Part shown: one piece after another, positions 16,583 through 25,418 of the stretch | Numbering within the stretch: the first letter of the stretch is position 1 | Layout of the letters: every line of letters begins with the position of its first letter | Source of the DNA: Paenibacillus sp. JJ-223 | GTDB taxonomy: Bacteria; Bacillota; Bacilli; Paenibacillales; Paenibacillaceae | DNA: 64,000 nucleotides | Assembly (NCBI RefSeq): GCF_927798175.1 | Contig: NZ_CAKMMP010000003.1 | Span: 372,001-436,000, forward strand | Direction: 5' to 3' | The notes under the pieces: model-generated | Database searches by the model: none | The model's input: only the letters and a program-made list of their open reading frames with translations | What the model was told of the DNA's origin: nothing | Position numbers and translations under genes: made by a program

Positions 16583-18079
16583 TTAGGCGGGGAACATCGG
16601 GTTGCCTTTCAAGCCAATCCAGAGCTCGGATGCTTCAAGCTGTCCGGCCAAATGAAACAGCCAGTCCTCACGGCCTTTAGTCGCCATGATCTGAGCTCCC
16701 ATAGGCAGGCCGTCCGGGGTCATGTGTATAGGTACGCTCATGGCAGGCTGACCCGTCAAATTGGCAAGCTGGGTAAATGGAGTATAGGTCAAGCTCGGCT
16801 CAAACATTTCATAAATAAGCTGCTGCTGCCGATCCTTGTCCAATTCGCTGACCATCATCAATTCGTCGATCCGTTTGGCATCGGCCGTTAATTCCCCGAT
16901 TCGTGGTGCTGGAAAAGCGTTCGTGGGCGTTACGTAAAAATCATATCGTTCGAACAGCTTGGACATCTGCGCAGCGGCAACATCCCACTCAGCCAAACTG
17001 TGAACGAACTCGGCGGCAGATACTTTTTTGCCTGCCTCGGCAATGACCCAGGCTTCGATTTCCATATCTCTTGCGGTCAGCTCACGTCCGATGGAGCGTT
17101 CAATGGAGGAAACCATGGCGGCCATTTCTCCACTGTTCATCATGTAGTAATTTTCGATCAGACGAACGCCGTTGACGGGACTGAGTTTTTCTTCAACGTC
17201 GTGGCCTTGCTCTTCGAGCCAGCGAACGAGCTTGTACACCGCTTGTTTGGCTTCTTCGCTGACAGGTGTTCCTACAGGCGAAGCCGTAGTATATGCGATT
17301 TTCAGTTTTCGTTGGTGTGGATAGTTCATGTCTGCCTGGTAACTTCCCGGAAAAAGAGGGGCGTGGAACGCCGCTTCCGGCTGGACGACTTGCAGCACAT
17401 CCAACAGTGCCGCACTGTCGCGCACGGTGCGGGACAAGGCAAAATCGATGGAGGCGCCCTGCCATTGACGGCCTGCGCCTGGACCAACCGGCGTCCGGCC
17501 GCGCGTAGGCTTCAGACCGAACAGTCCGCTAAACGCTGCAGGTATTCGGATCGAGCCGCCGCCGTCGCTTGCACCTGCCAGTGGAACCATTCCCGAGGCA
17601 ACGGCTGCTGCCGCTCCGCCGCTGGAACCGCCTGGCGAGTGCTCCGTGTTCCATGGATTGCGCGTCGGGCCATGCAGGCTGGGTTCTGTGATGTTTTTCA
17701 AGCCGAACTCCGGCGTATTGGTATGCCCGATAATAATAAAACCGGCCTCACGCAGGCGTTGGACGAAATTGGAGCTGCGCACAGCGCGGTGCTCGCTGAA
17801 CAAACGCGAACCGGAAGTGAGAAGCTCGTTTTCCAAGGATTGCGAAATGTCCTTCAACAAGAGCGGTACGCCGGCAAAAGGTTGTTCCCCCGGCCTTGTC
17901 TGGTTGGCCTCCTGCCTTGCGCGTGTCTCATACGTGCGGATCACGGCGTTTAACCGGGGATTGAACTCGTTCAGTCGGGCAAATGCCGCATCCAATAGCT
18001 CGTTTGGCGATACTTGCCGCGCACGCACAAGCTCTGCCAAACCGACGGCGTCATAGGATGTATATGGAAATGAAGACAT
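16583..18079 (-). CDS. Amidase (amidase signature family)
   Basis: A cytoplasmic amide hydrolase of 498 residues. The amidase-signature catalytic triad is visible: Lys in GVPLLLKDIS, cis-Ser in SPGGSSGGAAAAVASG, and nucleophile Ser in GASDGGGSIRIPAA. The sequence resembles the 6-aminohexanoate-cyclic-dimer hydrolase (NylA)-like branch rather than GatA, and no gatC or gatB lies nearby. The start at 18079 (MSSFPYTSYDAV) has GAGAGG upstream, preferred over the ATG six codons earlier. It appears to be transcribed alone. Substrate unknown. Confidence 0.88.
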   Translation of the reverse strand: MSSFPYTSYDAVGLAELVRARQVSPNELLDAAFARLNEFNPRLNAVIRTYETRARQEANQTRPGEQPFAGVPLLLKDISQSLENELLTSGSRLFSEHRAVRSSNFVQRLREAGFIIIGHTNTPEFGLKNITEPSLHGPTRNPWNTEHSPGGSSGGAAAAVASGMVPLAGASDGGGSIRIPAAFSGLFGLKPTRGRTPVGPGAGRQWQGASIDFALSRTVRDSAALLDVLQVVQPEAAFHAPLFPGSYQADMNYPHQRKLKIAYTTASPVGTPVSEEAKQAVYKLVRWLEEQGHDVEEKLSPVNGVRLIENYYMMNSGEMAAMVSSIERSIGRELTARDMEIEAWVIAEAGKKVSAAEFVHSLAEWDVAAAQMSKLFERYDFYVTPTNAFPAPRIGELTADAKRIDELMMVSELDKDRQQQLIYEMFEPSLTYTPFTQLANLTGQPAMSVPIHMTPDGLPMGAQIMATKGREDWLFHLAGQLEASELWIGLKGNPMFPA

Positions 18080-18191
18080 GTGTATCGTTCCTCTCAATAT
18101 GTATTGGGCTGAGCATGTTCCATAGTCATCGTACCATCAGGTGGACGAAAAGACAAAAGCGCAATGTAATGTGATGCTGCACGTTCAACCA

Positions 18192-18232
18192 TAAAAAAAA
18201 ACACTGTTTGCCCAGAAGGAACAAACAGTGTG
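18192..18232 (-). terminator. Terminator of the EamA transporter gene
   Basis: A 10-bp stem, ACACTGTTTG (18201-18210) with CAAACAGTGT (18222-18231), is followed on the minus strand by nine Ts. Confidence 0.9.
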
Positions 18233-18271
18233 GATATACAAATCATGCCATTAATGATATGCTATGTTGAT

Positions 18272-19258
18272 TCACTCTGTGCGCAATCTTCGCGCAGCTT
18301 CAAGGTTGGTGTTGGATGGCGAGCGATCTTGCTGTCTGGAGATGGCGAACAGGGCGATCCAGATCAGGACGAAACCGATGAGCTGCTCCCAAGTAATCAG
18401 CGTACGGAAAGCGATCCAGTTCACCAGCACGCCTGCCATCGGAAAGCTCAATTCAGCCAAAGTAGCCACCGATGCCTTGGTCGAAGAGAGACCTTTGTAA
18501 TACAGCAAAAGACTCAACAATCCAGGCAGCAGCGCTTGGCCCAAAATGTTCAGGATGACCGCAGCCTGGGCACCCGTACCTGAAGGGAAGGACCATGGTG
18601 CGCCTTCATTCCAGGTCATGAAGATGAGCAGCGGCAGGGCAACGACGAAACGAAGGGAGGTTACCGTTTCATACCGCGTTTGTCCCAGCATCAGCCGGCC
18701 CATAACCGTGGAGCCTCCCCATAGCGCGGCAGCGCCCAGGGACAACAAGCTGCCTGCATGGACCCAGCTGTCCCATCCGGCCGAGGGGAGCGTCAATCCA
18801 AAGGTCAGCAAGTAGGTTCCTGCCAGCGCAATGATGAACAACCCGCCAAAGCGGCGCGGCAGCGATTCTTTTAACAGCAGCTTTGCCATCACGATCGCGA
18901 ACAAGGGCTGCATTTTTTGCAGCAGCAGTACCGTGTTTGGATCATTATGAGTGAGGGCCAGCGTGAATAACACCGTGGCAAGCGCAGAACCGCCCCAGGA
19001 AATGAAAATGACGGCAATCCAATGGCGTGCGCGCAGATCTTTCAGGTCGGCCCTGAATTTCCAAAGTACGGGAAGGGCGATCAGGCTTACAATGATATGT
19101 TCCACCAGGACGATCTGGGTGGAGGTCATCGTTTCGAGCAAAAGAATGCGGAAAAGAGGGTCGACGCCCCAGAGGGCAGCGCCAAGCACAACCAGCCAGA
19201 ATCCGGTGTTGCCTCGTTGCTTGGTCGGAACGTTTGATGCAGTTTGATGGTTTTCCAT
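18272..19258 (-). CDS. EamA/DMT transporter under an FMN riboswitch, candidate riboflavin transporter
   Basis: A ten-helix drug/metabolite transporter-superfamily protein of 328 residues with two EamA repeats; the second begins near GSLLSLGAAALWGGSTVMGR. The start at 19258 has AAGGAG 8 nt upstream. The 5' leader carries a full FMN riboswitch and a terminator, so expression should fall when FMN is plentiful. From known families, RFN-controlled DMT proteins (ImpX) and RibN are riboflavin importers, so a role in riboflavin or flavin-precursor uptake is the best inference. Nothing in the protein alone proves the substrate. It is a single-gene unit closed by its own terminator. Confidence 0.85.
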   Translation of the reverse strand: MENHQTASNVPTKQRGNTGFWLVVLGAALWGVDPLFRILLLETMTSTQIVLVEHIIVSLIALPVLWKFRADLKDLRARHWIAVIFISWGGSALATVLFTLALTHNDPNTVLLLQKMQPLFAIVMAKLLLKESLPRRFGGLFIIALAGTYLLTFGLTLPSAGWDSWVHAGSLLSLGAAALWGGSTVMGRLMLGQTRYETVTSLRFVVALPLLIFMTWNEGAPWSFPSGTGAQAAVILNILGQALLPGLLSLLLYYKGLSSTKASVATLAELSFPMAGVLVNWIAFRTLITWEQLIGFVLIWIALFAISRQQDRSPSNTNLEAARRLRTE

Positions 19259-19307
19259 ATTCAGGACTCCTTCGTCAGAACACGGAATCTTCAGTTGGCA
19301 GATTCGA

Positions 19308-19348
19308 CAAAAGCCCCCGTTTCGGCGTACGCCAAATAACGGGGGCTC
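19308..19348 (-). terminator. Riboswitch-associated terminator (expression platform)
   Basis: AACGGGGGCT (19338-19347) and AGCCCCCGTT (19312-19321) form a 10-bp stem on the minus strand, followed by four Ts. It lies between the FMN aptamer and the transporter start, as expected for transcription attenuation when FMN binds. Confidence 0.8.
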
Positions 19349-19408
19349 ACACGCATGAATATGGCGTCGGGAAAAAGGCGTTCCCGAGAACGGCCGTATT
19401 CATGTGTT

Positions 19409-19550
19409 GATCTTCTCTCATCCGGACTATACCGTCGGCCCTGGAGTCGCACCAGGTCAGTCGCTGTCCAAAACTGGTCAAACAGCGAGTCGCGGGCTGG
19501 TTCCGAAGAACATCACCGCCGGTTGGGAATTGCACCCTACCCCGAAGATC
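19409..19550 (-). promoter_or_regulatory. FMN riboswitch (RFN element)
   Basis: Read on the minus strand, the conserved RFN blocks follow in order: GATCTTCGGGGTAGGGTGCA, then AATTCCCAACCGGCGGTGAT, then AGCCCGCGA, then CTGGTGCGACTCCAG, then GCCGACGGTATAGTCCGGAT and GAGAGAAGATC. The closing P1 stem pairs GATCTTC (19544-19550) with GAAGATC (19409-19415). A variable stem with CAGCGA/TCGCTG is also present. This is the FMN aptamer known from rib operons and riboflavin transporters. It controls the EamA gene starting 150 nt downstream. Confidence 0.96.
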
Positions 19551-19612
19551 CTATTCGATTGGTTTATAGGTTCGTTACACAAGCTGTAACATCAATAGAT
19601 TCATCTTAAATG

Positions 19613-19626
19613 TGAAAGCGCTAGCA
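19613..19626. promoter_or_regulatory. Possible CcpA cre site
   Basis: TGAAAGCGCTAGCA is close to the catabolite-responsive element consensus and nearly palindromic. It lies just upstream of the FMN riboswitch on one side and 148 nt before the gene at 19774 on the other. A single match like this can occur by chance. Confidence 0.35.
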
Positions 19627-19773
19627 GTGCAAGAGTTTTTGCGAAATAAATATTTAATTTCCATAAGAATAATCGGAATAATACGCTGGAATATCGTCAA
19701 ATCGTTGAAAGGTGCTTTAGACGAGCATAAACGTTCGTTTAAGAAATAATTCGGAGCTTAAGGGGTTGCTGAA

Positions 19774-20412
19774 ATGGAAGTCGTAGGTATTTTGGGAGTC
19801 GTACATGATGAAGAGCTGCGAGTGCAGCACCATTTAACACTTAAAACCATAGAAAGGTTAATTGTTGATTTTGATCCGGATGTAATCTGCGGCGAGGTTT
19901 TGCCATCCAGTTTCGAGAAATACAAAAAGGAGCCTGCAAATAGAGGGTACTGGGGCGAACCCCCAAGCGAATATTACGACCTGATCTTTCCGTTATGCGA
20001 AGAAAAAAAGATCAAGTTTGTTCCCGTGGATTGGGTGGAACTTGATGTTTGGAACGATTTCGATCCTTTGCGAAGCTATACCGGGCCCGAAAAAGAACGG
20101 TTGGAGAATGAATTGGATCATTGGTGGCACAAACAGCTTGCGGCTTCCGGTAAGGGTGCTATTCCATTTAATACGGAAGCATTCGACCATGTGACCCGAC
20201 TGAAATATCAGTGGCTGAAAAGGTTGGATCCAAAAGCGCATGCCATACGATGGGAATGTCGGCATGATATCATGCTTCAACGAATCATAAACGCAATCAA
20301 AGACAATGCGGATGCACGTATGTTGTGTATTGTGGGTGCCGATCATAATCATGCTTTGTATGAGGGACTCATGCCGTTGAATCATATACAGCTTATCTAT
20401 CCATTGAAATAA
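19774..20412 (+). CDS. Hypothetical protein, possibly TraB/Tiki-like fold
   Basis: A soluble protein of 212 residues that I do not firmly recognise. Three conserved-looking spots resemble the TraB/PrgY/Tiki arrangement: an early LGVVHDEE, then VICGEVLPSS with a Glu, and a late CIVGADHNHAL with histidines after a hydrophobic strand. The middle is rich in W, E and D (WVELDVWNDFD). There is no signal peptide or membrane segment. The start ATG at 19774 follows an AAGGGG site. It stands alone, with no nearby partner. Metal-dependent hydrolase activity would be a guess. Confidence 0.6.
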   Translation: MEVVGILGVVHDEELRVQHHLTLKTIERLIVDFDPDVICGEVLPSSFEKYKKEPANRGYWGEPPSEYYDLIFPLCEEKKIKFVPVDWVELDVWNDFDPLRSYTGPEKERLENELDHWWHKQLAASGKGAIPFNTEAFDHVTRLKYQWLKRLDPKAHAIRWECRHDIMLQRIINAIKDNADARMLCIVGADHNHALYEGLMPLNHIQLIYPLK

Positions 20413-20605
20413 TGGTTATCCCATGGATTGAACTGATCTTATTATTGGATGGGTATTCATTCCATGATTGTGCGTCATTAACAAGTGCTATATAATCGTT
20501 ATATCCTTGAAATAATACACTCATAATCTTGCATCCATGAACAGACAACCTTTCATCAACAACTTGTGTAAGTACCTGAACGTACCCATAACATGAGGAT
20601 TGGAG

Positions 20606-21982
20606 ATGTGTCTTGTGGAAAAAGGTTATTTGCTCAAAAATGGCTGCGTATTGTCCATGGATCCTTCGGTAGGTCAGTATGCCCGGGCGGATGTACTGAT
20701 TGAAGGTTCAATCATTACGGCAATAAGGCCTGATCTGGAATGTGAGGAAGCGATCGTGATCGATGCTTCCGACATGATTATTCTGCCCGGGTTGGTGGAT
20801 ACCCACCGCCATGTATGGGAATCGCTGCTGCGTACCGCGGGAACGAACTGGTCCTTGCCCGTTTATTTGCAAAATCTTTATTATGGGGCGATGGGCAGCA
20901 AGCTGCGACCGCAAGACAGTTATATCGCCAATTTGCTCGGTTCATTGGAAGCGCTTAATGCAGGCGTGACCACGATCCTCGATTGGAGCATGCCCTATAC
21001 GCCGGACCATACGGATGAGCTTGTTCGGGGGTTGCGCGATGCCGGCATTCGGGCTGTGTTTGCGTATGGTGTTCCCGGGGAGACCGAATATTGGAATCGG
21101 GAAAGCCGTTTGACATATTCAGCCGATGTGAGAAGGGTAAAGCTGCAGCATTTTTCTTCGAACGACCAATTATTAACGTTTGGACTCGCTATACGGGGAC
21201 CCGAATTCAGTCACTGGGATACAGCGGTGGACGAAATTCGTCTTGCCCGCGAGCTGGATGCGATCTGCTCCATGCATGCAGGGTTTGGCAGCTGGGGCTC
21301 GGTGGACCGCTCGGTGGCCAGGATGGCTGAACACGGTTTGCTCGGCCCGGACGTCAATTTGGTGCACGGCAATACCATGGGCATCGACGAATATAAGCTG
21401 CTCGCCGATAGCGGTGCTTCGTTATCGGTGACGCCGGAAGTGGAAATGATGATGGGACATGGCTATCCTGCAACGGGTGCTTTTCTGGAGCAAGGAGGCA
21501 CGCCGACGCTTGGCGTCGATGTCGTGACATCAACGGGTGGAGACATGTTCTCCCAGATGAAATTTGCGTTGCAAGCCGAACGGGCCAAAATGAACGAGCT
21601 CGCGCTGGAAAACGGAGAGATGCCCGGCGAGCTGAATTTGCAGTCCAGGCAAGTGTTGCGGTTTGCAACATCGGCAGGTGCGCAGGCGCTGGGACTTGGA
21701 AGCAAAGTGGGTACGCTTGCCCCAGGCAAGGAAGCTGACCTGATCATGATCCGCACCACGGATCTCAATCTGTTCCCGGTGCATGATCCGATAGGCGCCG
21801 TCGTGCAATTTGCGAATCCTTCCAACGTGGATACCGTATTTGTCGCAGGACGGCTTGTGAAGCAGGGGGGCAAACTCATCGGCGTGGATTTGGACAAGAT
21901 TCGACGCCAGGCCATGGAAAGCAAAGTGTACTTGCTTCAGCAATATCGGTTTAGCGACGCAGAACGAATCGTATATTCCTGA
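20606..21982 (+). CDS. Amidohydrolase family protein (AtzA/TrzN/cytosine-deaminase-like)
   Basis: A metal-dependent deaminase or hydrolase of about 458 residues. The metal-binding DTHRHVWES replaces the usual HxH context, followed by SMHAG, LVHGN and the catalytic Asp in LGVDVVTS. The C-terminal LGLGSKVGTLAPGKEADLIMI is the family's closing beta-sandwich. The start may be ATG 20606 (GAGGA 6 nt upstream) or GTG 20615. It resembles chlorohydrolase/deaminase members that act on purines, pyrimidines or triazines. It differs from the deaminase in the purine island at 54631. It ends at a good terminator and is likely monocistronic. Confidence 0.85.
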   Translation: MCLVEKGYLLKNGCVLSMDPSVGQYARADVLIEGSIITAIRPDLECEEAIVIDASDMIILPGLVDTHRHVWESLLRTAGTNWSLPVYLQNLYYGAMGSKLRPQDSYIANLLGSLEALNAGVTTILDWSMPYTPDHTDELVRGLRDAGIRAVFAYGVPGETEYWNRESRLTYSADVRRVKLQHFSSNDQLLTFGLAIRGPEFSHWDTAVDEIRLARELDAICSMHAGFGSWGSVDRSVARMAEHGLLGPDVNLVHGNTMGIDEYKLLADSGASLSVTPEVEMMMGHGYPATGAFLEQGGTPTLGVDVVTSTGGDMFSQMKFALQAERAKMNELALENGEMPGELNLQSRQVLRFATSAGAQALGLGSKVGTLAPGKEADLIMIRTTDLNLFPVHDPIGAVVQFANPSNVDTVFVAGRLVKQGGKLIGVDLDKIRRQAMESKVYLLQQYRFSDAERIVYS

Positions 21983-22065
21983 TGAGGGAGCAACCGCCTG
22001 GTTTTGGTGGAAGGATCCATATATCCATATAGGACAGGTTTATTCAAATCTATATTGTGAAGGAG

Positions 22066-22091
22066 GCCGCATGGGAACATGCGGCTTTTTT
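22066..22091 (+). terminator. Terminator after the amidohydrolase gene
   Basis: GCCGCATG (22066-22073), loop GGAA, CATGCGGC (22078-22085), then six Ts. Confidence 0.92.
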
Positions 22092-22170
22092 GACGCATTT
22101 TTCGTTTGTTTCATCAAACTACAGATAACAACAGCATAATGCTGCATCTCCACGCGGAAAATGGAGATTA

Positions 22171-22445
22171 AAAACTGCGCATAATATAAATTATACGCAG
22201 TTTTGTTTTAAAACGATTTTTTCTTTCGTTGGTGTCCAACAGTTCGTGATATGAAATGATAAATTTCGGGTGAAAAACACAAAATAAGCCGCTTGAGTGC
22301 TTTGCAAAAAAATATTTTATTAGAGCAAAGCGGCAAAGTGTAGAAAACGGTAGTTTTTTATAGATGCTGGTTAAGATAGAACAAACGGATTTTTCATAGA
22401 ACAGATGTACCAACGACCACACCTTGTTACGAGAGGAATATGTCC
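22171..22445 (+). promoter_or_regulatory. Structured leader upstream of the amino acid permease gene
   Basis: It opens with a strong stem, AAAACTGCG (22171-22179) with CGCAGTTTT (22196-22204) and an inner ATAAT/ATTAT, flanked by T-runs, which looks like a bidirectional terminator. Further on, GCCGCTT (22288-22294) can pair with AAGCGGC (22328-22334), while GCTTTGC (22299-22305) can pair with the overlapping GCAAAGC (22325-22331). The two pairings exclude each other. I cannot match it to a named riboswitch. Confidence 0.45.
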
Positions 22446-23885
22446 ATGAGCAAAAACGAAGCAAGAGCTGCATTATTCAGAAAAAAGCAAATCTCGGTTG
22501 AAGGTGATTCAGGCAGTGGTTTGAAACGGGCGCTTGGAGCTTTGGATCTGACGACCCTTGGAGTAGGGGCCATCATTGGAACAGGAATTTTTGTCCTCAC
22601 CGGTGTAGCCGCTGCCGAACATGCCGGACCTGGACTGGTGCTGTCCTTTTTGTTGGCAGGCATTATTTGTTCCTTTGCCGCGTTATGTTATTCCGAATTC
22701 GCTTCAACCGTGCCTGCTTCGGGCAGTGCATATACTTACAGCTACACGGCTTTTGGCGAGGTCATCGCCTGGGTTTTGGGATGGGACCTTATTCTGGAAT
22801 ATGGATTTGCCAGCGCGGCGGTCGCGAGTGGTTGGTCGGGGTATTTTCAGACATTGCTTTCGGGTTTCGGCATTCAATTGCCGCACGCATGGACAAGCGC
22901 CTTTGATCCGGAAAAAGGAACCTACTTTGACGTTACGGCCGCTGTGATTACGTTAATCATTACGTTTCTGCTTACGCGCGGCGTCAAGGAAGCGGCACGC
23001 GCCAATGGCATTATGGTCGGGATCAAAATCATCGTGGTGCTGATCTTCATCGGCGTTGGGGTATTTTATGTGCAGCCGGCGAATTGGCAGCCGTTTCTGC
23101 CGTTTGGCCTTTCGGGCGTAACCGCCGGTGCGGCTACCGTGTTTTTCGCCTATATCGGATTCGATGCGGTGTCCACGGCAGCCGAAGAGGTCAAACGACC
23201 GCAGCGCGACCTGCCGATCGGCATCATTGCATCGTTAGCCATTTGTACGCTCCTTTATATTGTCGTGTCGCTGATTCTGACCGGCATCGTTCCTTTCCAT
23301 ATGTTAAACGTTGCGGATCCCGTAGCCTTTGCGTTTGAGTTCGTTCATTTGAACGGATTATCCTGGATTGTCGCTCTGGGTGCCATTACGGGAATAACGA
23401 CGGTGCTGCTTGTCATGATGTACGGACAGACACGTTTGCTTTATTCGATGTCGCGCGATGGCCTGTTGTCTCCCGTCTTTTCCAAAATCAGCGGCAAAAG
23501 CCAGACTCCGGCTGCGGGCACTTGGCTCGCAGGCATCATCATTGCGCTGTTCTCCGGATTCATTTCCCTGGGGCGCTTGGCGGAACTGACGAACATCGGC
23601 ACGTTGTTTGCTTTTGCCGTAGTGAGTCTCGGGATCATCGTATTGCGCAAAAACCATCCGGACTTGAAACGAGGATTTAAAGTGCCATTGGTGCCGTACA
23701 TTCCGATTCTTAGTGCCATAGGCTGCGTATATTTGATGACTCGGCTGGAAATGTTGACCTGGATCGTGTTTTTTGTATGGCTGTTCATCGGATTGTTGAT
23801 CTACTTCACGTATGGCAGGCATTACAGCCACTTGAATCCACTGCGCCTCGTTTCGAAGCAGAGCGAAAACAAGGGCAGACGATGA
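22446..23885 (+). CDS. APC-superfamily amino acid permease (YfnA/CAT type)
   Basis: A 12-13-helix secondary transporter of 479 residues for amino acids or related cations. Key marks are GVGAIIGTGIFVLTG in helix 1, ALCYSEFASTVPASGSAY in helices 2-3, FFAYIGFDAVSTAAEEV in helix 6 and the SRDGLLSPVFSKI loop. The ATG at 22446 is preferred, since AGAGGA lies 8 nt upstream. B. subtilis YfnA, its closest named type, has been linked to methylthioribose uptake, but no S-box riboswitch is visible in the leader here, so the substrate is left open. Confidence 0.9.
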   Translation: MSKNEARAALFRKKQISVEGDSGSGLKRALGALDLTTLGVGAIIGTGIFVLTGVAAAEHAGPGLVLSFLLAGIICSFAALCYSEFASTVPASGSAYTYSYTAFGEVIAWVLGWDLILEYGFASAAVASGWSGYFQTLLSGFGIQLPHAWTSAFDPEKGTYFDVTAAVITLIITFLLTRGVKEAARANGIMVGIKIIVVLIFIGVGVFYVQPANWQPFLPFGLSGVTAGAATVFFAYIGFDAVSTAAEEVKRPQRDLPIGIIASLAICTLLYIVVSLILTGIVPFHMLNVADPVAFAFEFVHLNGLSWIVALGAITGITTVLLVMMYGQTRLLYSMSRDGLLSPVFSKISGKSQTPAAGTWLAGIIIALFSGFISLGRLAELTNIGTLFAFAVVSLGIIVLRKNHPDLKRGFKVPLVPYIPILSAIGCVYLMTRLEMLTWIVFFVWLFIGLLIYFTYGRHYSHLNPLRLVSKQSENKGRR

Positions 23886-24184
23886 GGCATCCATTCCATC
23901 TATTAGCTGCAGCTGAACCATGATCGACATGCGAAGCAAAGTTCATATCTGACGCGAGTTCGTGTTGGTTATGGGCTTTTTTTCATGCGCAAATCATAAA
24001 ATGTGATCCGCCGAAGCTGAGAAAACAGGCGATAAAATGAAATAAGATGGGACCCGGCCAAAGCTTCCGGGGTTGCACCCTTAAGAAATATGACATATAT
24101 TTGGGAGAACAGGCGATGCGCCATCAAGGGAGCGAGAGAACGCATAAATTCGCAAAACTAACGGATGTGTGGTGAACGAAACGA

Positions 24185-25114
24185 ATGATCAGCGAGGAGA
24201 TTCAGGAGCAATATGCCGACGAGTTGGAGGCTTTTCACATCTGGATGAAGGATGCCGGATATACTCGGTACACGGTAAAATCTTACACAGGCGACGTTGC
24301 TGAATTTCTCATGTCCATCCAAGGAAAATCGTTGGAGCAGGTTAAAAAGCTGCATGTGCTATCCTTTCTGTCCCGTGCCCGCGAACGCGGGGTCAGTGAC
24401 GCCACGCGTAATCGCAAGCATGCGGCGGTGAACTGTTTCTTCAAGTCTCTGATCGAACTGGAAGTGCTGACCAACAACCCGGCGTCTGGCATCAAAAAGT
24501 CGAAGACTGAAAAAAACCGTGCCCCCGTTTTTCTGGACGAGCATGGTTTGGAACGTTTTTTGCAATCCGTCGCAGGTAAATACCGGACGCGCAATCTGGC
24601 CATTTTCCTGCTGATGGGATATATGGGGCTGCGTGTAGGCGAAGTTCATGCATTGAACTGCCAAGATTACAATGCCGAGCGGCGGACGCTCGACGTATTC
24701 GGGAAGGGAAGGAAGTGGCGGACGTTACCCGTGCCCGAAATGGTCGCGGATATACTGTCCCAAGCGGTGAAGGAACGATTGGCTCCTTGGCGTGAAAAGG
24801 AAGAGGCGATGTTTGTTTCGCAAAAAGGGAAAAGATTATCCATTCGGAGCATTCAGTTGATTTCAACCGAAACGTTCGACCGTTTCCAGCAGGAATCCCC
24901 ATCGAATCAGCGTCTGCATTACTCCAGCCATAAGCTGCGGCATTCGTTTGCAACGATGATGCTGCGGCGTGGAGCCGATCTGCGAACAGTTCAGGAGTTG
25001 TTGGGTCATGCCTCGATCCAGACGACGACGGTATATACCCACGTCACCAGTCGCGAGAAGGAGGAAGCGATGGCGCTGCTTGACGTCAAGCTTCCTTCAT
25101 TTGTCGGCGAGTAG
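24185..25114 (+). CDS. Tyrosine recombinase, XerC/XerD-like
   Basis: A site-specific recombinase of 309 residues, the usual Xer length. An N-terminal SAM-like core-binding domain (about residues 10-100) precedes the catalytic domain. All six active-site residues are present: R150 (GLRVGE), K174 (GKGRKW), H249 and R252 (SHKLRHSF), H275 (GHASIQTT) and Y284 (VYTHV). The 299 nt upstream show no gene. Nothing mobile, such as a phage gene or excisionase, flanks it. A dif-like arm lies about 140 nt after its stop. It may be an accessory Xer rather than the housekeeping pair, which usually sit next to codY or ripX/drm. Confidence 0.9.
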   Translation: MISEEIQEQYADELEAFHIWMKDAGYTRYTVKSYTGDVAEFLMSIQGKSLEQVKKLHVLSFLSRARERGVSDATRNRKHAAVNCFFKSLIELEVLTNNPASGIKKSKTEKNRAPVFLDEHGLERFLQSVAGKYRTRNLAIFLLMGYMGLRVGEVHALNCQDYNAERRTLDVFGKGRKWRTLPVPEMVADILSQAVKERLAPWREKEEAMFVSQKGKRLSIRSIQLISTETFDRFQQESPSNQRLHYSSHKLRHSFATMMLRRGADLRTVQELLGHASIQTTTVYTHVTSREKEEAMALLDVKLPSFVGE

Positions 25115-25163
25115 CCGGGCGAAATGGGATAAGATCCGGCCTTTGTTCAAAATGAATCATTAA

Positions 25164-25201
25164 AACAAGTTCTATCTGAACGGATGGAACTTGTTTTTTT
25201 G
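25164..25201 (+). terminator. Terminator after the recombinase gene
   Basis: AACAAGTTC (25164-25172) pairs with GAACTTGTT (25187-25195), with an inner ATC/GAT, and seven Ts follow. Confidence 0.9.
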
Positions 25202-25238
25202 GTTTATTTTTGGAAAAAAGCTGAAACCACAAGAACTA

Positions 25239-25268
25239 GGTCGACGAAATTATTATTATGTAAACTTA
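25239..25268 (+). repeat. dif-like site, copy 2, beside the recombinase gene
   Basis: TTATGTAAACT (25256-25266) is identical to the XerD-binding arm of the B. subtilis dif site. The central hexamer would be TTATTA and the opposite arm GGTCGACGAAA, which matches the XerC arm poorly. From 25244 to 25268 the sequence matches 62994-63018 at 24 of 25 positions. Confidence 0.6.
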
Positions 25269-25328
25269 ATTATTTGTATTTGACTCCATGGGCACTGCCG
25301 GTTTAGTCGGTGATGCTGCACAAGAGGC

Positions 25329-25376
25329 AATAGACCAACCATTTTAGCCTAACGGCAGACTGGCTGGTCTATTTTT
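25329..25376 (+). terminator. Terminator-like hairpin with plus-strand T-run, no plus-strand gene in front
   Basis: TAGACCAACC (25331-25340) pairs with GGCTGGTCTA (25362-25371) with one mismatch, and TTTTT follows on the plus strand. The next gene converges from the other side (lactate dehydrogenase ends at 25419). The only thing upstream on the plus strand is the recombinase terminator and the dif-like site. Confidence 0.7.
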
Positions 25377-25418
25377 ATCCGTTTTGGTGAGCTATGACGT
25401 CAGTGGATAGCCTGCTGG

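Noticed and set aside
21983..22445. S-box (SAM) riboswitch in front of the YfnA-like permease
   Set aside because: The conserved S-box core (CUUAUC-AGAG and GAUGAA blocks) is not present in the leader.
22168..22473. Minus-strand frame of 101 codons in the permease leader
   Set aside because: It covers the terminator hairpin and the permease start, is AT-rich by composition, and has no ribosome binding site.
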